A stretch of DNA of 64,000 nt from Chitinasiproducens palmae (GTDB lineage Bacteria > Pseudomonadota > Gammaproteobacteria > Burkholderiales > Burkholderiaceae), in assembly GCF_900095735.1 (NCBI RefSeq), contig NZ_FNLO01000017.1, positions 1 to 64,000 on the forward strand, given 5' to 3'. The position numbers and the translations under genes are program-made. Numbering within the stretch: the first letter of the stretch is position 1; each line of letters starts with the position of its first letter. A model generated the notes under the pieces. The model saw nothing but the letters and a program-made list of their open reading frames with translations, was not told the origin of the DNA and did no database searches. Positions 21,854-31,373 of this stretch are shown one piece after another.

Positions 21854-23014
21854 TCAGCGCACGCCGGCGCGTGCGACCACCTGCCACTGCCCGCTGCGCG
21901 ACACCAATTCACGGTCGCAGTCGAACTCGTCGACGGCGCGAGGATCGCCGGGCAGCGCCTGGATGACGATCTCGCCTGCGTCGCGCAATGCGGCGATGCG
22001 CTCCCGCAACGCGGGATCGTCTCCAAACGGCGCGAATATCGCGCTCGGATACGCTTCGATCGGCGAAATGCGCACGACTTCGCGCAGATCCAGCGAAAAC
22101 CCGGTAGCCGGCCGTTCGCGGCCGAATTTCGCCGCGACATGATCGTAGCGACCGCCGCGCGCAAGGGCGGACGAGACCCCGTCCGCATAGATCGAGAACA
22201 TGGCGCCGCTGTGATAGCGGTAGCCGCGCAGGTCGGCGAGGTCGATCAGCACCTGTGCGCCCCTGGCCTGCCTGGCGAGGTAGGCCAGATCGTCCAGCGA
22301 ACGGCGAATCGCCGGGAACGCCGGCAATTCGGCCCGCGCGCGTTCGAGCACATCCGCCTCGCCGTACAGCTTCGGCAGCGCCCGCAGCGCCTGCGCGATT
22401 TCCGCGGGCAGGTCGGCGGTCAGTTCGACCAGCCGGGGCACATCCTTGCCGCCCAGCGCGGCGAACAGTTCGTAGGCCCGGGCGCGGGCTGCCGGCGACG
22501 CGTCGAGCAGCGCTTCGAGCACGCCGGCGTGGCACAGATCGAGACGCACGTCGGTCAGACCAGCCAGCGCCAGGCTGTCGATCGCCAGTTGCTGGACTTC
22601 CGCGTCGGCTTCCAGTCCCGCGTGCCCGAAGATTTCCGCGCCGACCTGGTACGGCTCCCGCGTCGCATGAAGGCCCACCGGCCGTGTTTGCAAGACGCTG
22701 CCCGCATAGCACAGGCGCGTCACGCCTTGGCGGTTCAGCAAGTGTGCGTCGATGCGCGAGACCTGCGGCGTGATGTCGGCGCGGATGCCCATCGAGCGAC
22801 CCGACAGCTGGTCGACCAGCTTAAACGTGTTCAGCTCGAGGTCGGGACCGGCGCTCGACAGCAACGACTCCAGATACTCGAGCATCGGCGGCATGACGAG
22901 TTCATAACCATAGGTCCGGAACCGGTCGAGCAGGCGGCGGCGCAGCTCCTCGAGCTTGCGGGCTTCCGACGGCAATACGTCGGCGATGTTTTCAGGCAGC
23001 AGCCAGACGGACAT
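21854..23014 (-). CDS. hisZ: ATP phosphoribosyltransferase regulatory subunit HisZ
   Basis: A 386-aa histidyl-tRNA-synthetase-like paralogue without tRNA ligase function. HisZ pairs with the short form of HisG to form the active, histidine-inhibited first enzyme of histidine synthesis. Class II synthetase-like motif regions are present ([19 protein letters not shown] start, and a GGRYD block near 290), but it lacks the anticodon-binding C-terminal domain of true HisS, which is encoded at 31374-32744. It lies between the DUF2065 gene and purA. Confidence 0.93.
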   Translation of the reverse strand: MSVWLLPENIADVLPSEARKLEELRRRLLDRFRTYGYELVMPPMLEYLESLLSSAGPDLELNTFKLVDQLSGRSMGIRADITPQVSRIDAHLLNRQGVTRLCYAGSVLQTRPVGLHATREPYQVGAEIFGHAGLEADAEVQQLAIDSLALAGLTDVRLDLCHAGVLEALLDASPAARARAYELFAALGGKDVPRLVELTADLPAEIAQALRALPKLYGEADVLERARAELPAFPAIRRSLDDLAYLARQARGAQVLIDLADLRGYRYHSGAMFSIYADGVSSALARGGRYDHVAAKFGRERPATGFSLDLREVVRISPIEAYPSAIFAPFGDDPALRERIAALRDAGEIVIQALPGDPRAVDEFDCDRELVSRSGQWQVVARAGVR

Positions 23015-23107
23015 CTTGAAATCCAGAAACGATCAGAAACGAAGAAGGAGGCAGCAGGCAGCCGGAACGAGCAGCGTGCGGCCCGCCCATGCCGACCGCG
23101 TCGCACG

Positions 23108-23311
23108 TCAATGCAGCCAGAACACTGCCATGAACATCAGCAGCCCGACCAGCAGCGCGACCAGTCCGGCCGCGCGAATCTGGCCGACCGACAATTCGGC
23201 CAAGCGACTGAAGGCCGCCTTCCACGCCGCCGGCGCGGCGAATGGAAAGATGCCCTCCAGGATCAGCATCAAGCCGAAGGCCAGCCCGAGCGTCAGCCAG
23301 AAAGACGGCAC
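23108..23311 (-). CDS. Small inner-membrane protein, DUF2065 (YjeT-like)
   Basis: A 67-aa two-helix membrane protein (hydrophobic about 4-24 and 45-66) separated by a short amphipathic loop, matching DUF2065. The start is GTG, 11 bp after the hflC stop. Neighbouring hflK-hflC is the usual context for this family, which suggests a link to the HflKC/FtsH quality-control complex. The function is unknown. Confidence 0.85.
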   Translation of the reverse strand: MPSFWLTLGLAFGLMLILEGIFPFAAPAAWKAAFSRLAELSVGQIRAAGLVALLVGLLMFMAVFWLH

Positions 23312-23322
23312 GATGCCCCCGC

Positions 23323-24213
23323 TCAGCGCGCCGCCGCCGGCCTACCGCCGTCGGCACTGCGCATGAAGCGGAACAGCGGGCTGGACGGATCGGCGACGAT
23401 CACGTCGCTCTTGTTCGCGAAGCCGTCGCGATAGACCTGCAGGCTCTTATAGAACGAGTAGAACTCCGGGTTCTTGCCCAGCGCGTCGCCATAGATCGAC
23501 GCGGCTTGCGCATCGCCCTCGCCCATCTTGCCCTGCGCCTGCTTGTAGGCCGTGGCCAGGATCACCTCGCGCTGCCGATCCGCGTCCGCGCGAATCTGCT
23601 CCGCTTCTGCGGCGCCGGTCGAGCGCAACTGGTTGGCGACCTGCTTGCGCTCCGCGATCATCCGCCGGTACACGGACTCGCTGATCTCGGCGAGCATGTC
23701 GACCCGCTTGAGGCGTACATCGACGATCTGAATGCCGACCGCGCTGGCATCGCGCGCGACCTTGTTGCGCACCGTGTGCATCACGGCCTCGCGCTCGTTC
23801 GAGACCACCTCGCTGACCGTCCGCTTGGTGAATTCCTCGTTGAGCGACGAGCGGATGATCTGCTTGAGGCGATCCTCGGCCAGCGCGCTGTCGCCACGGA
23901 AGCTGATGAAATAGCGACGCGCGTCCACCACGCGCCACTTCACGAACAGATCGACGAGCAGGTTCTTCTTTTCGGCGGTGATGTAGCGATCCGGTTCGGC
24001 GTTGTCGATCGTCTGGATGCGCTTGTCGATCGGGACGATGCGTTCGAACGGCGGCGGCAACTTGAAGTACAGGCCGGGCTCGGCGATCACGCGTTTGACC
24101 TCACCGAGGCCGAACACGATCGCGAAACGCCGCTGATCGACGACAAACAGCATCGACGAGGCGATCAGCAGCAGGACGACCAGCGCCACGATGGCAGCAA
24201 TGATGCGATTCAT
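23323..24213 (-). CDS. hflC: HflC, SPFH-domain modulator of FtsH
   Basis: A 296-aa protein with one N-terminal transmembrane helix (about 4-22) and a periplasmic SPFH/band-7 domain followed by a long helical region (ERKQVANQLRSTGAAEAEQIRADADRQ region). It forms the HflK-HflC cage around the membrane protease FtsH and restrains its activity. It begins 12 bp after hflK, as in most proteobacteria, with family length preserved. Confidence 0.96.
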   Translation of the reverse strand: MNRIIAAIVALVVLLLIASSMLFVVDQRRFAIVFGLGEVKRVIAEPGLYFKLPPPFERIVPIDKRIQTIDNAEPDRYITAEKKNLLVDLFVKWRVVDARRYFISFRGDSALAEDRLKQIIRSSLNEEFTKRTVSEVVSNEREAVMHTVRNKVARDASAVGIQIVDVRLKRVDMLAEISESVYRRMIAERKQVANQLRSTGAAEAEQIRADADRQREVILATAYKQAQGKMGEGDAQAASIYGDALGKNPEFYSFYKSLQVYRDGFANKSDVIVADPSSPLFRFMRSADGGRPAAAR

Positions 24214-24225
24214 GGGGCCTCCAGC

Positions 24226-25554
24226 TCAGCGCACGTCGTCATAGCTGCGCGTACGGCTGCGCAGCGAATCGCGTCCGCTGCGCGCCGCCGATGCATCCGC
24301 GGCACGTGCGGCCGGCGCTCCGGCAGCCGGCGCCGACGGCGCGGCGGCGCCAGCGTCGTCGGCCGTGGCCTGCGCGGGCGCGGCCGACGCAGCGGTCGCG
24401 CCGATCAGCTTGTCGATCGGCAGAACGGTGAGATTGTTGCTGCGGCCGTCGACCAGCACCTTGGAAGCTCGCGAGAAGATCTGCTGCATGGTATCGAGAT
24501 ACATCCTTTCCCGCGTCACCGCGGGCGATTTGTTGTATTCGGCGAGGATGGCGCCGAAGCGTTCTGCATCCCCCTGCGCCTGTGCGACGACCTTCGCCTT
24601 GTATCCTTCGGCCTCCTCGACGATGCGCGCCGCCGCTCCGCGCGCGCGCGGCACGACGTCGTTCGCATAGGCCTGCGCCTCGTTCTTCTGGCGTTCGCGG
24701 TCCTGCCCGGCTTTCACCGCGTCGTCGAAGGCGGCTTGCACCTGCTCCGGCGGCTGCACGTTCTGCATCGTGACGCTGGTCACCAGGATGCCGGTGCGGT
24801 ACGCGTCGAGGATGCGCTGGATCGACTGCGTGAGCTGTTGCGCCACCTGCTCGCGTCCTTCGTAGAGCACGTAGTCCATCTTGCTCTTGCCGACGATCTC
24901 GCGCACCGCGGTCTCTGCCGCCTGCGCCACGTTGCTCTCGGCGTCGGCGTTGTTGAACACGAAGTCCGCGGCGTTCTTGATGCGGTACTGGACCGCGAAG
25001 CGCACATCGATGATGTTCTCGTCGGCGGTCAGCATCGACGAGTCCTTCAGATTCGTGTCGCGCACCGCGCCGCCCCGGCCGATCTCGATCGAGCGGACCT
25101 GGGACATGTTGACGATCTCGTTCGACTCGAACGGATACGGCAGACGCCACTGGATCCCCGCGGGCGTGGTGTAGGTGTATTTACCGAAGCGCAACACCAC
25201 GCCGGCCTGCCCCTCGTGCACGATGTAGACGCCGCTGCCGAGCCAGGCCGCGAGCAGCACGGCGACGACCAGCGCGATGCCGATCCGGCCCGACGGCGCC
25301 GAGCGGCCCGAGCCACCGGCGCGCGGCGGCTCGCCCGATGGGCCGTTACGGCGAAACAGGCGGTTTAGGCGGCGATTGAAATCGCGCCACAGTTCGTCGA
25401 GGTCGGGCGGACCGCCGCCTTCGTTGCGATTGCCGTTCTTCCCTTCGTTGCGGGACGGATCGCCGCCCTCGCCCCGTCCCCAGCGTGGGTCGTTGAGGTT
25501 GAACACGGCACGCGCACGCTGCCAGAAGGTTGCAAGGTTCTCGTTGTATGCCAT
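24226..25554 (-). CDS. hflK: HflK, SPFH-domain modulator of FtsH
   Basis: Partner of HflC. The 442-aa protein has a Gly/Asn/Arg-rich cytoplasmic N-terminus, one transmembrane helix (about 91-110, IGIALVVAVLLAAWLGSGVY), the SPFH domain, a helical stalk, and an Ala-rich C-terminal tail likely to be disordered. I start at the ATG giving MAYNENLATFWQ, typical of beta-proteobacterial HflK, and not at the longer open frame. It follows hflX in the hfq-hflX-hflK-hflC order. Confidence 0.95.
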   Translation of the reverse strand: MAYNENLATFWQRARAVFNLNDPRWGRGEGGDPSRNEGKNGNRNEGGGPPDLDELWRDFNRRLNRLFRRNGPSGEPPRAGGSGRSAPSGRIGIALVVAVLLAAWLGSGVYIVHEGQAGVVLRFGKYTYTTPAGIQWRLPYPFESNEIVNMSQVRSIEIGRGGAVRDTNLKDSSMLTADENIIDVRFAVQYRIKNAADFVFNNADAESNVAQAAETAVREIVGKSKMDYVLYEGREQVAQQLTQSIQRILDAYRTGILVTSVTMQNVQPPEQVQAAFDDAVKAGQDRERQKNEAQAYANDVVPRARGAAARIVEEAEGYKAKVVAQAQGDAERFGAILAEYNKSPAVTRERMYLDTMQQIFSRASKVLVDGRSNNLTVLPIDKLIGATAASAAPAQATADDAGAAAPSAPAAGAPAARAADASAARSGRDSLRSRTRSYDDVR

Positions 25555-25663
25555 GACACAGCCGTGTGAACGCGGAAGCGTGAAGAACCGGGCCCGCTTT
25601 GGACCCACGCGAGAAAAACGCCGTCCGGGCAAGCGTTTGGAGACGCCTGCCCCGGCGACGGCG

Positions 25664-26824
25664 TTATGCCTGATCGGACTCCGCTTGCCCGTCCGTCGTC
25701 GAATCCGACGACGGCATGACGGACGCGTCAGCCCGCGGGTGTTCTACCCGCCCGGCCACGGCCTCGGCGATCGCGCCGCGCAGCGCGTCCAATCCCTGGC
25801 CGCTGCGGGCACTGATGAAAACGCGGGAAATCTTACCATACTCATCCCGCTCCACCGCCGGTCGATCCTGCAATTCCGGCACTGCATCGATCTTGTTCCA
25901 GACCATGATCTGCGGTACCCGGGTGGCGCCCACCTCGTCGAGCACTGCATCGACCTCGACCGCCTGTGCCTCGCGCACCGCGCTCGACGCGTCCACCACA
26001 TGCAGCAGCAGATCCGCCTGCGCGGTCTCCTCAAGCGTCGCCCGGAACGCGGCGATCAGTTGGTGCGGCAAGTCACGGATGAAACCGACCGTGTCCGAAA
26101 TCACGATGTTGCCAGCCTCGCCCAGATACACCCGGCGCGACGTGGTGTCGAGCGTGGCGAACAACTGGTTCGCCGCGTACGCTTGTGCCTTGGTCAGCGT
26201 ATTGAACAACGTCGACTTGCCGGCATTGGTGTAGCCGACGAGCGATACCGAGAACGCACGGTTTCTTTCCCGCGCGCGGCGCTGGGTGCCATGCTGGCGC
26301 GCAAGCCGGCGCTGCCGTTCGCGCAGATACTTGACCCGCTCGCCAAGCAGGCGACGGTCGGTTTCGAGCTGCGTTTCGCCCGGACCGCGCAGACCGATGC
26401 CGCCCTTCTGGCGTTCAAGGTGAGTCCACGCGCGCACCAGGCGGGTGGACAGGTATTGCAACTGCGCCAGTTCCACCTGCAACTTGCCTTCGGCACTCTT
26501 CGCCCGCAGCGCGAAGATGTCCAGGATCAGGCTGACCCGATCGATCACCCGAACCTCGAGCACGCGCTCCAGGTTGCGCTGCTGGCCGGGCGTCAACGTG
26601 TGGTTGAAGATGACCAGCTCGACTGCTTCGGCGATGACCGCCTGCTTCAGTTCCTCGGCCTTGCCGCTGCCGATGAACAATGCAGGGTCAGGCCGGCTGC
26701 GCTTGCCGGTGAGCGTGACGACCGGGACGGCACCGGCACTGGTGGCGAGCAGCGCGATCTCTTCCTGGCTGGCGGCGAAATCGGTCTTGCCGAAATCGAT
26801 GGTGACGAGTGCTGCGCGTGTCAA
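25664..26824 (-). CDS. hflX: Ribosome-associated GTPase HflX
   Basis: A 386-aa Obg-type GTPase that splits stalled ribosomes. It shows the N-terminal HflX domain, the coiled segment around GGIGLRGPGETQLETDRR, G1 GYTNAGKST, G3 DTVGFI and G4 NKID. No ATG fits the conserved N-terminus (AALVTIDFGKTDF). The best start is a TTG at 26824 giving about the usual length, only 20 bp beyond the hairpin that ends the hfq transcript. The start is therefore moderately uncertain. Confidence 0.93.
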   Translation of the reverse strand: MTRAALVTIDFGKTDFAASQEEIALLATSAGAVPVVTLTGKRSRPDPALFIGSGKAEELKQAVIAEAVELVIFNHTLTPGQQRNLERVLEVRVIDRVSLILDIFALRAKSAEGKLQVELAQLQYLSTRLVRAWTHLERQKGGIGLRGPGETQLETDRRLLGERVKYLRERQRRLARQHGTQRRARERNRAFSVSLVGYTNAGKSTLFNTLTKAQAYAANQLFATLDTTSRRVYLGEAGNIVISDTVGFIRDLPHQLIAAFRATLEETAQADLLLHVVDASSAVREAQAVEVDAVLDEVGATRVPQIMVWNKIDAVPELQDRPAVERDEYGKISRVFISARSGQGLDALRGAIAEAVAGRVEHPRADASVMPSSDSTTDGQAESDQA

Positions 26825-26841
26825 ATTGGCTGGTTCACAAG

Positions 26842-26871
26842 AAAACGACGCGCTGGAAAGCCGCGCGTCGT
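26842..26871 (-). terminator. Intrinsic terminator between hfq and hflX
   Basis: Minus-strand hairpin with a perfect 9-bp stem (ACGACGCGC / GCGCGTCGT), 9-nt loop and TTTT then CTT. It starts 40 bp after the hfq stop and ends about 18 bp before the hflX start, so hflX expression needs read-through or its own promoter. Confidence 0.85.
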
Positions 26872-26911
26872 GAAATAAAGGGCAATCCGCCGGAGCGGAT
26901 CGAACCAGCGT

Positions 26912-27154
26912 TCAAGCTGTCTGTTCGGGGGGGGGCGGGAGATGTATCGGGCGGCTCGGAACGATGGTCGAAATCGCGTGCTTGTAGACCATCTGCGTCA
27001 CCGTGTTCTTCAGGAGCACCACGTACTGGTCGAACGAGTCAATCTGACCCTGTAGTTTGATGCCGTTCACGAGATAGATCGAAAGCGGTACGTGTTCTTT
27101 ACGCAGAGCGTTCAAAAACGGGTCTTGTAGCGATTGCCCTTTATTCTGGCTCAT
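26912..27154 (-). CDS. hfq: RNA chaperone Hfq
   Basis: An 80-aa Sm-like protein that forms hexamers and pairs sRNAs with mRNAs. Sm1 (about 8-48) and Sm2 with the distinctive YKHAIST (57-63) are intact. The ATG is preceded by an excellent GAGGGAG ribosome-binding site. The tail LPPPPEQTA includes prolines encoded by a run of nine C on the coding strand (26927-26935). Order hfq-hflX-hflK-hflC matches many proteobacteria. Confidence 0.98.
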   Translation of the reverse strand: MSQNKGQSLQDPFLNALRKEHVPLSIYLVNGIKLQGQIDSFDQYVVLLKNTVTQMVYKHAISTIVPSRPIHLPPPPEQTA

Positions 27155-27219
27155 AAATAACTCCCTCTTGTTATCCGGTTGATCGGGGGCGGTAAGGAAA
27201 CGCATCACACGTCGACCTC

Positions 27220-27225
27220 ACTATA
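27220..27225 (-). promoter_or_regulatory. Possible -10 box for hfq
   Basis: TATAGT on the minus strand, 65 bp upstream of the hfq ATG in the der-hfq gap. No convincing -35 is visible. Confidence 0.35.
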
Positions 27226-27351
27226 GCCCATTCTGTTTCGCCGCGACCGCAGTGTGGAATAGATCGCGGCAGCGTGTCCCGGTGTGTTCCCCACACCGCA
27301 CGACGCGACGCCGGCACCGTCTGAATCGGCCGGGACGGCGGCGCAAACGGA

Positions 27352-28692
27352 TCAGTCGTCGCGGTCTGCGTAGGGATTGTGACTGGAACGAAACTCTATT
27401 CGTAATGGAGTGCCTTCCAGCCTAAAAGTTTCACGGAAACGCCCTTCGAGATACCGCTTGTAAGAATCCGTAATGGCATCGAGCGCGTTGCCGTGGACCA
27501 CCACGATGGGCGGATTCTGCCCGCCTTGGTGAGCATAGCGTAGTTTCGGACGCACCGGACCGCGCCGGCGCGGCTGCTGGAATTCGACCGCCTCGATCAG
27601 CGCGCGCGTCAGCTTTGGCGTAGGCAACTTCGACATGGCCGCGGCGTATGCGTCGTCGACCGATCGCATCAGGTTGCCAATGCCAGTGCCTTCAGTGGCC
27701 GAAATGTAGTGCGAGCGCGCGAAGCCAAGGAACTTCAGCTTGCGGGCCAGATCGGTCTTTGCCCGCTCCCTGACATGCTCGTCCAGGCCATCCCACTTGT
27801 TCACGCCGATCACCAGTGCACGCCCCTGTTCGACGATGAAGCCGGCGATGTGCGCATCCTGCTCGCTGATGTCCTGCCGCGCATCGAGCAGCAGGATCAC
27901 CACGTTGGCGTCGGAAATCGCCTGCAATGTTTTGACCACCGAGAACTTTTCGATCGCTTCGAAGACCTTGCCGCGCTTGCGCAGGCCAGCGGTGTCGATC
28001 AGCGTGTAGGGGCGGCCCTGGCGTTCGAACTCGACGTAGATCGAATCGCGCGTGGTGCCCGGCATGTCGAACGCGATCACGCGCTGCTCGCCGACCAACG
28101 CGTTGACGAGTGTGGATTTCCCCACATTGGGGCGTCCGACGATCGCGATCTTCGTGCCGCGCGTATTTGTCGCATCGTCGTCGGCTTCGGGCTGACCTGC
28201 GTAGGCAACTTCCAACGCCTCGTTCATCAGGTCGGTTACGCCGTCGCCATGCGCGGCCGAAATGGCGCGCGGATCGCCCAGGCCGAGCTCGTAGAACTCG
28301 GAGGCCACCGCGCTGTACTTCATGCCCTCCGCCTTGTTGACCACCAGGAACACCGGGCGGCCGGTCTTACGGAGGTACGCCGCGATGGCCGCATCCTGCG
28401 GCGCCAGCCCCTGACGGCCGTCGACGATGAACACGACGATGTCGGATTCCTCGACAGCCTGCCTGGTCTGACGCGCCATCTCGAGGAGGATGCCCTCCTT
28501 GGCGACCGGCTCGAAGCCGCCGGTGTCGACAACGAGATAAGGCCGCGCGCCGACCCGGCCTTCGCCGTAGTGTCGGTCGCGAGTCAAGCCCGGGAAATCG
28601 GCGACCAGCGCGTCGCGCGAGCGTGTCAGTCGGTTGAACAACGTCGACTTGCCGACGTTCGGACGCCCGACCAAAGCAATGACGGGTTTCAT
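27352..28692 (-). CDS. der: Ribosome biogenesis GTPase Der (EngA)
   Basis: A 446-aa essential double GTPase for 50S subunit assembly. Two G domains each carry GRPNVGKST (near residues 8 and 185) with downstream DTGGF / DTAGL switch and NKA/NKWD specificity motifs, then the KH-like C-terminal domain. Length is typical. It is preceded by the bamB terminator (28753-28770), so it likely begins a separate transcript, and is followed by hfq. Confidence 0.97.
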   Translation of the reverse strand: MKPVIALVGRPNVGKSTLFNRLTRSRDALVADFPGLTRDRHYGEGRVGARPYLVVDTGGFEPVAKEGILLEMARQTRQAVEESDIVVFIVDGRQGLAPQDAAIAAYLRKTGRPVFLVVNKAEGMKYSAVASEFYELGLGDPRAISAAHGDGVTDLMNEALEVAYAGQPEADDDATNTRGTKIAIVGRPNVGKSTLVNALVGEQRVIAFDMPGTTRDSIYVEFERQGRPYTLIDTAGLRKRGKVFEAIEKFSVVKTLQAISDANVVILLLDARQDISEQDAHIAGFIVEQGRALVIGVNKWDGLDEHVRERAKTDLARKLKFLGFARSHYISATEGTGIGNLMRSVDDAYAAAMSKLPTPKLTRALIEAVEFQQPRRRGPVRPKLRYAHQGGQNPPIVVVHGNALDAITDSYKRYLEGRFRETFRLEGTPLRIEFRSSHNPYADRDD

Positions 28693-28740
28693 CGGAAAGC
28701 CTGCTTCGGGTAAGCCACGATCCGGCTTGGATGGTGGCAG

Positions 28741-28770
28741 AAAACAATAAAAGGCGCGCCGCGGCGCGCC
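28741..28770 (-). terminator. Intrinsic terminator between bamB and der
   Basis: An 18-bp perfect palindrome (28753-28770, two GGCGCGCC sites around a central GC) folds as a strong GC stem. It is followed on the minus strand by TTTTATTGTTTT. It lies about 200 bp after the bamB stop and ends the upstream minus-strand operon. Confidence 0.85.
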
Positions 28771-28967
28771 AGGAGTAAGCGGCTCGGCACTCGGCGTCGC
28801 GGACGACCAGGGTGCCTGCCGCCGAGCGGCGCGGTCAGTCCGCGCTGCTCGGCGTCGACGACGCCGCGAGCTTTGCCGTCGGTGCCGCCGTCGGTGCTGC
28901 CGCCATGACCACCGTCATGGCCGACAGCAATGCTGCCGGCCTGGCGAACGACCGTGCCACGCTGCCG

Positions 28968-30170
28968 TTACTGCGGCTGGAACGCATACAGGTCGCCATC
29001 GCGGGTTTGCACGATCAGCGTCTGCCCGGCCACCACCGGTTGCGCGAAAATCGCGCTGCCGTCGGTCTTCATGCGGGCGATCAGCGTACCGTCGTCGCCC
29101 GACAGGAAATGCACGAAGCCCTTGTAATCGCCGACCGCAACCGCGCGGCCGATGATGGCCGGCGTGCCGAGCTGGCGATTCTTCAACTGGTCGTTCTGCC
29201 AGCGACGCTTGCCCGAGAATGCCTCGTAGGCGTTCAGCACCGACCAGTCGTCCGCCGCCACCACCATCTGCTCGTTCAGCGCCAGGCCGGCATAGCTGGA
29301 GAACGACTGCTCCCAGGCCGGGCGGCCCGACTCGACATCAAAACAGCCGAGCTTGCCTTGGAACGTCACCGCGCAGGTCAGGCGGCCGACCAGGGCAGGC
29401 GCGCCCGACACGTCGTTGATGCGCTCGACCTCGGTCACGCCGCGCGGGAACGAAACCGGCGTCTGCCAGAAGGGATCGCCGGTCTGCACGCTGATCGCCG
29501 CCAGCGAACCGCCGGGGAAGCCGGCCAGGACCGCCGATTGGCCAGCGAAGATCATGCCCTGGGTGGTGCGCAGGTTGAGCGGCACCGCGCGATTGCGGAA
29601 CTGCCATTGCTGCTCGCCGGTCTGCGCGTTGAAGGCCGTGATCCGGCCGTCGACCGTACGCACCACGACCAGGCCATTGCCGACCAGCGGCGCCGACAGG
29701 ATCTCGCCCGACACGTTGCCACGCCAGAGTTGCTTGCCGTCCTCGCCGAGCACGATCACGTCGCCGTTGATCGCACCGACTGCCGACAGGTGGCCGTCGC
29801 TGCCGACGCCGGCGGACAGATCCGCATCGAGCTTGACGCGCCAGATGACGCGGCCGCTCGCCGCATCAAACTTGCCGACTGAGCCGTTGGCGCCCGCCGC
29901 GTAGACCGCCTCGCCCACCACGATCGGCTGGAACAGATACCGTCCGGCCTTGCCGACACTGGCGTTCCAGGCCTGCCGTACGTCGAGCACCTGCTTGAAG
30001 TCGACCAGCGGCGTCGGCTCACGACGCACGTCCTTCGACGAGCACGCCGCCAGCAGGCTGGCCGACGCAATCGCCGCCAGACACACCGCACGTCCCGCGC
30101 GCGCGAAGCGGCCGCGACGCGCGGCAGCGGATTGACGGTGACTCGGACAGTTGTTCGAGGAAGGCTGCAT
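28968..30170 (-). CDS. bamB: Outer membrane assembly lipoprotein BamB
   Basis: A BAM-complex scaffold with an eight-bladed PQQ-type beta-propeller. The 400-aa precursor has a basic N-terminal segment of about 27 residues, a hydrophobic core and lipobox LLAAC (Cys43). Repeated blade motifs follow (GKLLWRGNVSGEI-like, GEQQWQFRNRAV, GDPFWQTPVSF, GKRRWQNDQ). The unusually long n-region leaves the exact start slightly uncertain. It follows yfgM, as in most proteobacteria. Confidence 0.95.
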   Translation of the reverse strand: MQPSSNNCPSHRQSAAARRGRFARAGRAVCLAAIASASLLAACSSKDVRREPTPLVDFKQVLDVRQAWNASVGKAGRYLFQPIVVGEAVYAAGANGSVGKFDAASGRVIWRVKLDADLSAGVGSDGHLSAVGAINGDVIVLGEDGKQLWRGNVSGEILSAPLVGNGLVVVRTVDGRITAFNAQTGEQQWQFRNRAVPLNLRTTQGMIFAGQSAVLAGFPGGSLAAISVQTGDPFWQTPVSFPRGVTEVERINDVSGAPALVGRLTCAVTFQGKLGCFDVESGRPAWEQSFSSYAGLALNEQMVVAADDWSVLNAYEAFSGKRRWQNDQLKNRQLGTPAIIGRAVAVGDYKGFVHFLSGDDGTLIARMKTDGSAIFAQPVVAGQTLIVQTRDGDLYAFQPQ

Positions 30171-30291
30171 TATCGAATGGACTCCGCCTGCCAGGCGTAC
30201 ACGACGCCGTTGCTTTGTTGAATGAATGGATGATCGGGGTGCGCACGGTAGGCTGCCGGCGCGCCGCGCCGGTCAGCGGAAACCGCGCCGC

Positions 30292-30921
30292 TCAGCCGCC
30301 GTTCGCGTCGATCTTGAACTGCACGAGCTCCTTCAGGGAAGCATCGCTTGCCGGCAGCTTGGCCAGCGCGAGCCGGTAGGCGTCCCGCGCCTTGTCGCGC
30401 TGCCCGCTCGCCTGCAACAGGTCACCGCGACGGTCCGCGAACAGCCCCTCGAAGGTAGCGACCGGCGCCTTGTCCAGCAGCGCCAAGCCCTGCGCATAGG
30501 CCTTCTCGTCGAGAAGCAGGCCGGCCAGGCGCAGACGTGCGACATCGCGGTAGGCGGCGTCGCCGCTGTGGTCGACGACCCACTGCAGCTGCGCCTTCGC
30601 GCCGGCCGCATCGCCTGCACGCTGCAGTGCCGCGGCGGCTGTCAGACCGCCCATCGGCGCGTACGGCGTACGGGCGAAATTCGATTCCATGTCGGCCGCG
30701 ATGCGGGCGACCTTTGCCTTGTCGTTGGCCGCCGCGGCAGCCTGGAGCTGCTCGTAGAGCTGGGCGCCGCGCGCTGCCTCGCGTCGCTGCCAATAATTCC
30801 AGCCGTTGTAGGCGGCCAGGGCGACGAGAACGATCAACGCGACCCAGGTCACGAGATTGCCCCAGCGCGCCCACCATGCCTTTACCTCTTCCAGCGTTTC
30901 CTGTTCTTCGTGATAGCTCAT
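30292..30921 (-). CDS. yfgM: YfgM-family ancillary SecYEG subunit (TPR membrane protein)
   Basis: A 209-aa protein with a cytoplasmic Glu-rich N-terminus (EEQETLEEVKAWW), a single transmembrane helix (about 22-40), and a periplasmic TPR-like domain. In E. coli, YfgM associates with PpiD at the SecYEG translocon and affects envelope stress signalling. Location between hisS and bamB is the standard synteny. Confidence 0.93.
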   Translation of the reverse strand: MSYHEEQETLEEVKAWWARWGNLVTWVALIVLVALAAYNGWNYWQRREAARGAQLYEQLQAAAAANDKAKVARIAADMESNFARTPYAPMGGLTAAAALQRAGDAAGAKAQLQWVVDHSGDAAYRDVARLRLAGLLLDEKAYAQGLALLDKAPVATFEGLFADRRGDLLQASGQRDKARDAYRLALAKLPASDASLKELVQFKIDANGG

Positions 30922-31373
30922 ACACGCTCTGCTGCTGTTTCTGGATCAATGCGACGGAAACGAATGCCCCGCCCTTCCTGCTCTGCCTGCCTGGCCGCTC
31001 CGCCGGTCGCGGCGCATTCTTCAGGGCCGCCACTGGCGGTCCGCGGTCGGTGGCACGGTGAGTTTCGGCTGCGACCAACTCGCTCCAAGCCCCGCTCGCT
31101 TCGGCCTCGGATCAGCCTGAGCCCGGCGCCGACCGTGCCTGGGTCGGGCGCCACCCAACGCCAGGCCGGCCACCGCCGCAACGCAGCGTCGACCACCCGA
31201 TTGCGTTACAGCAAGGGCCGCCGCGCGGCCGCCACGGCACCGTTGCCACAGCGCAGTTGTCGCGGCGCGGTCGCCACGGCGCGGCTTCCACGTTGTAACT
31301 GCCACGGCGCGACGTCGCTCGTGGCTCGCCGTCCATCGCTCATCGCTGATCGGCCGGCAGCCGATCGTGCGTC
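30922..31373. other. Expanded spacer between hisS and yfgM
   Basis: 452 bp where these two genes are usually nearly adjacent. It contains imperfect GCCACGGCGCGG-type units (about 31210-31320) and no recognisable gene; frames here are Arg/Pro-rich and overlapping. Transcription from hisS probably crosses it. Confidence 0.55.

Noticed and set aside
23242-25368. A 708-codon plus-strand frame opposite hflC/hflK
   Set aside because: Antisense shadow; the minus-strand genes show SPFH domains and conserved order.
26881-26925. A tRNA-like GATCGAACC motif near hfq
   Set aside because: No acceptor stem, anticodon arm or CCA-compatible structure surrounds it; the position is the end of hfq and its terminator.
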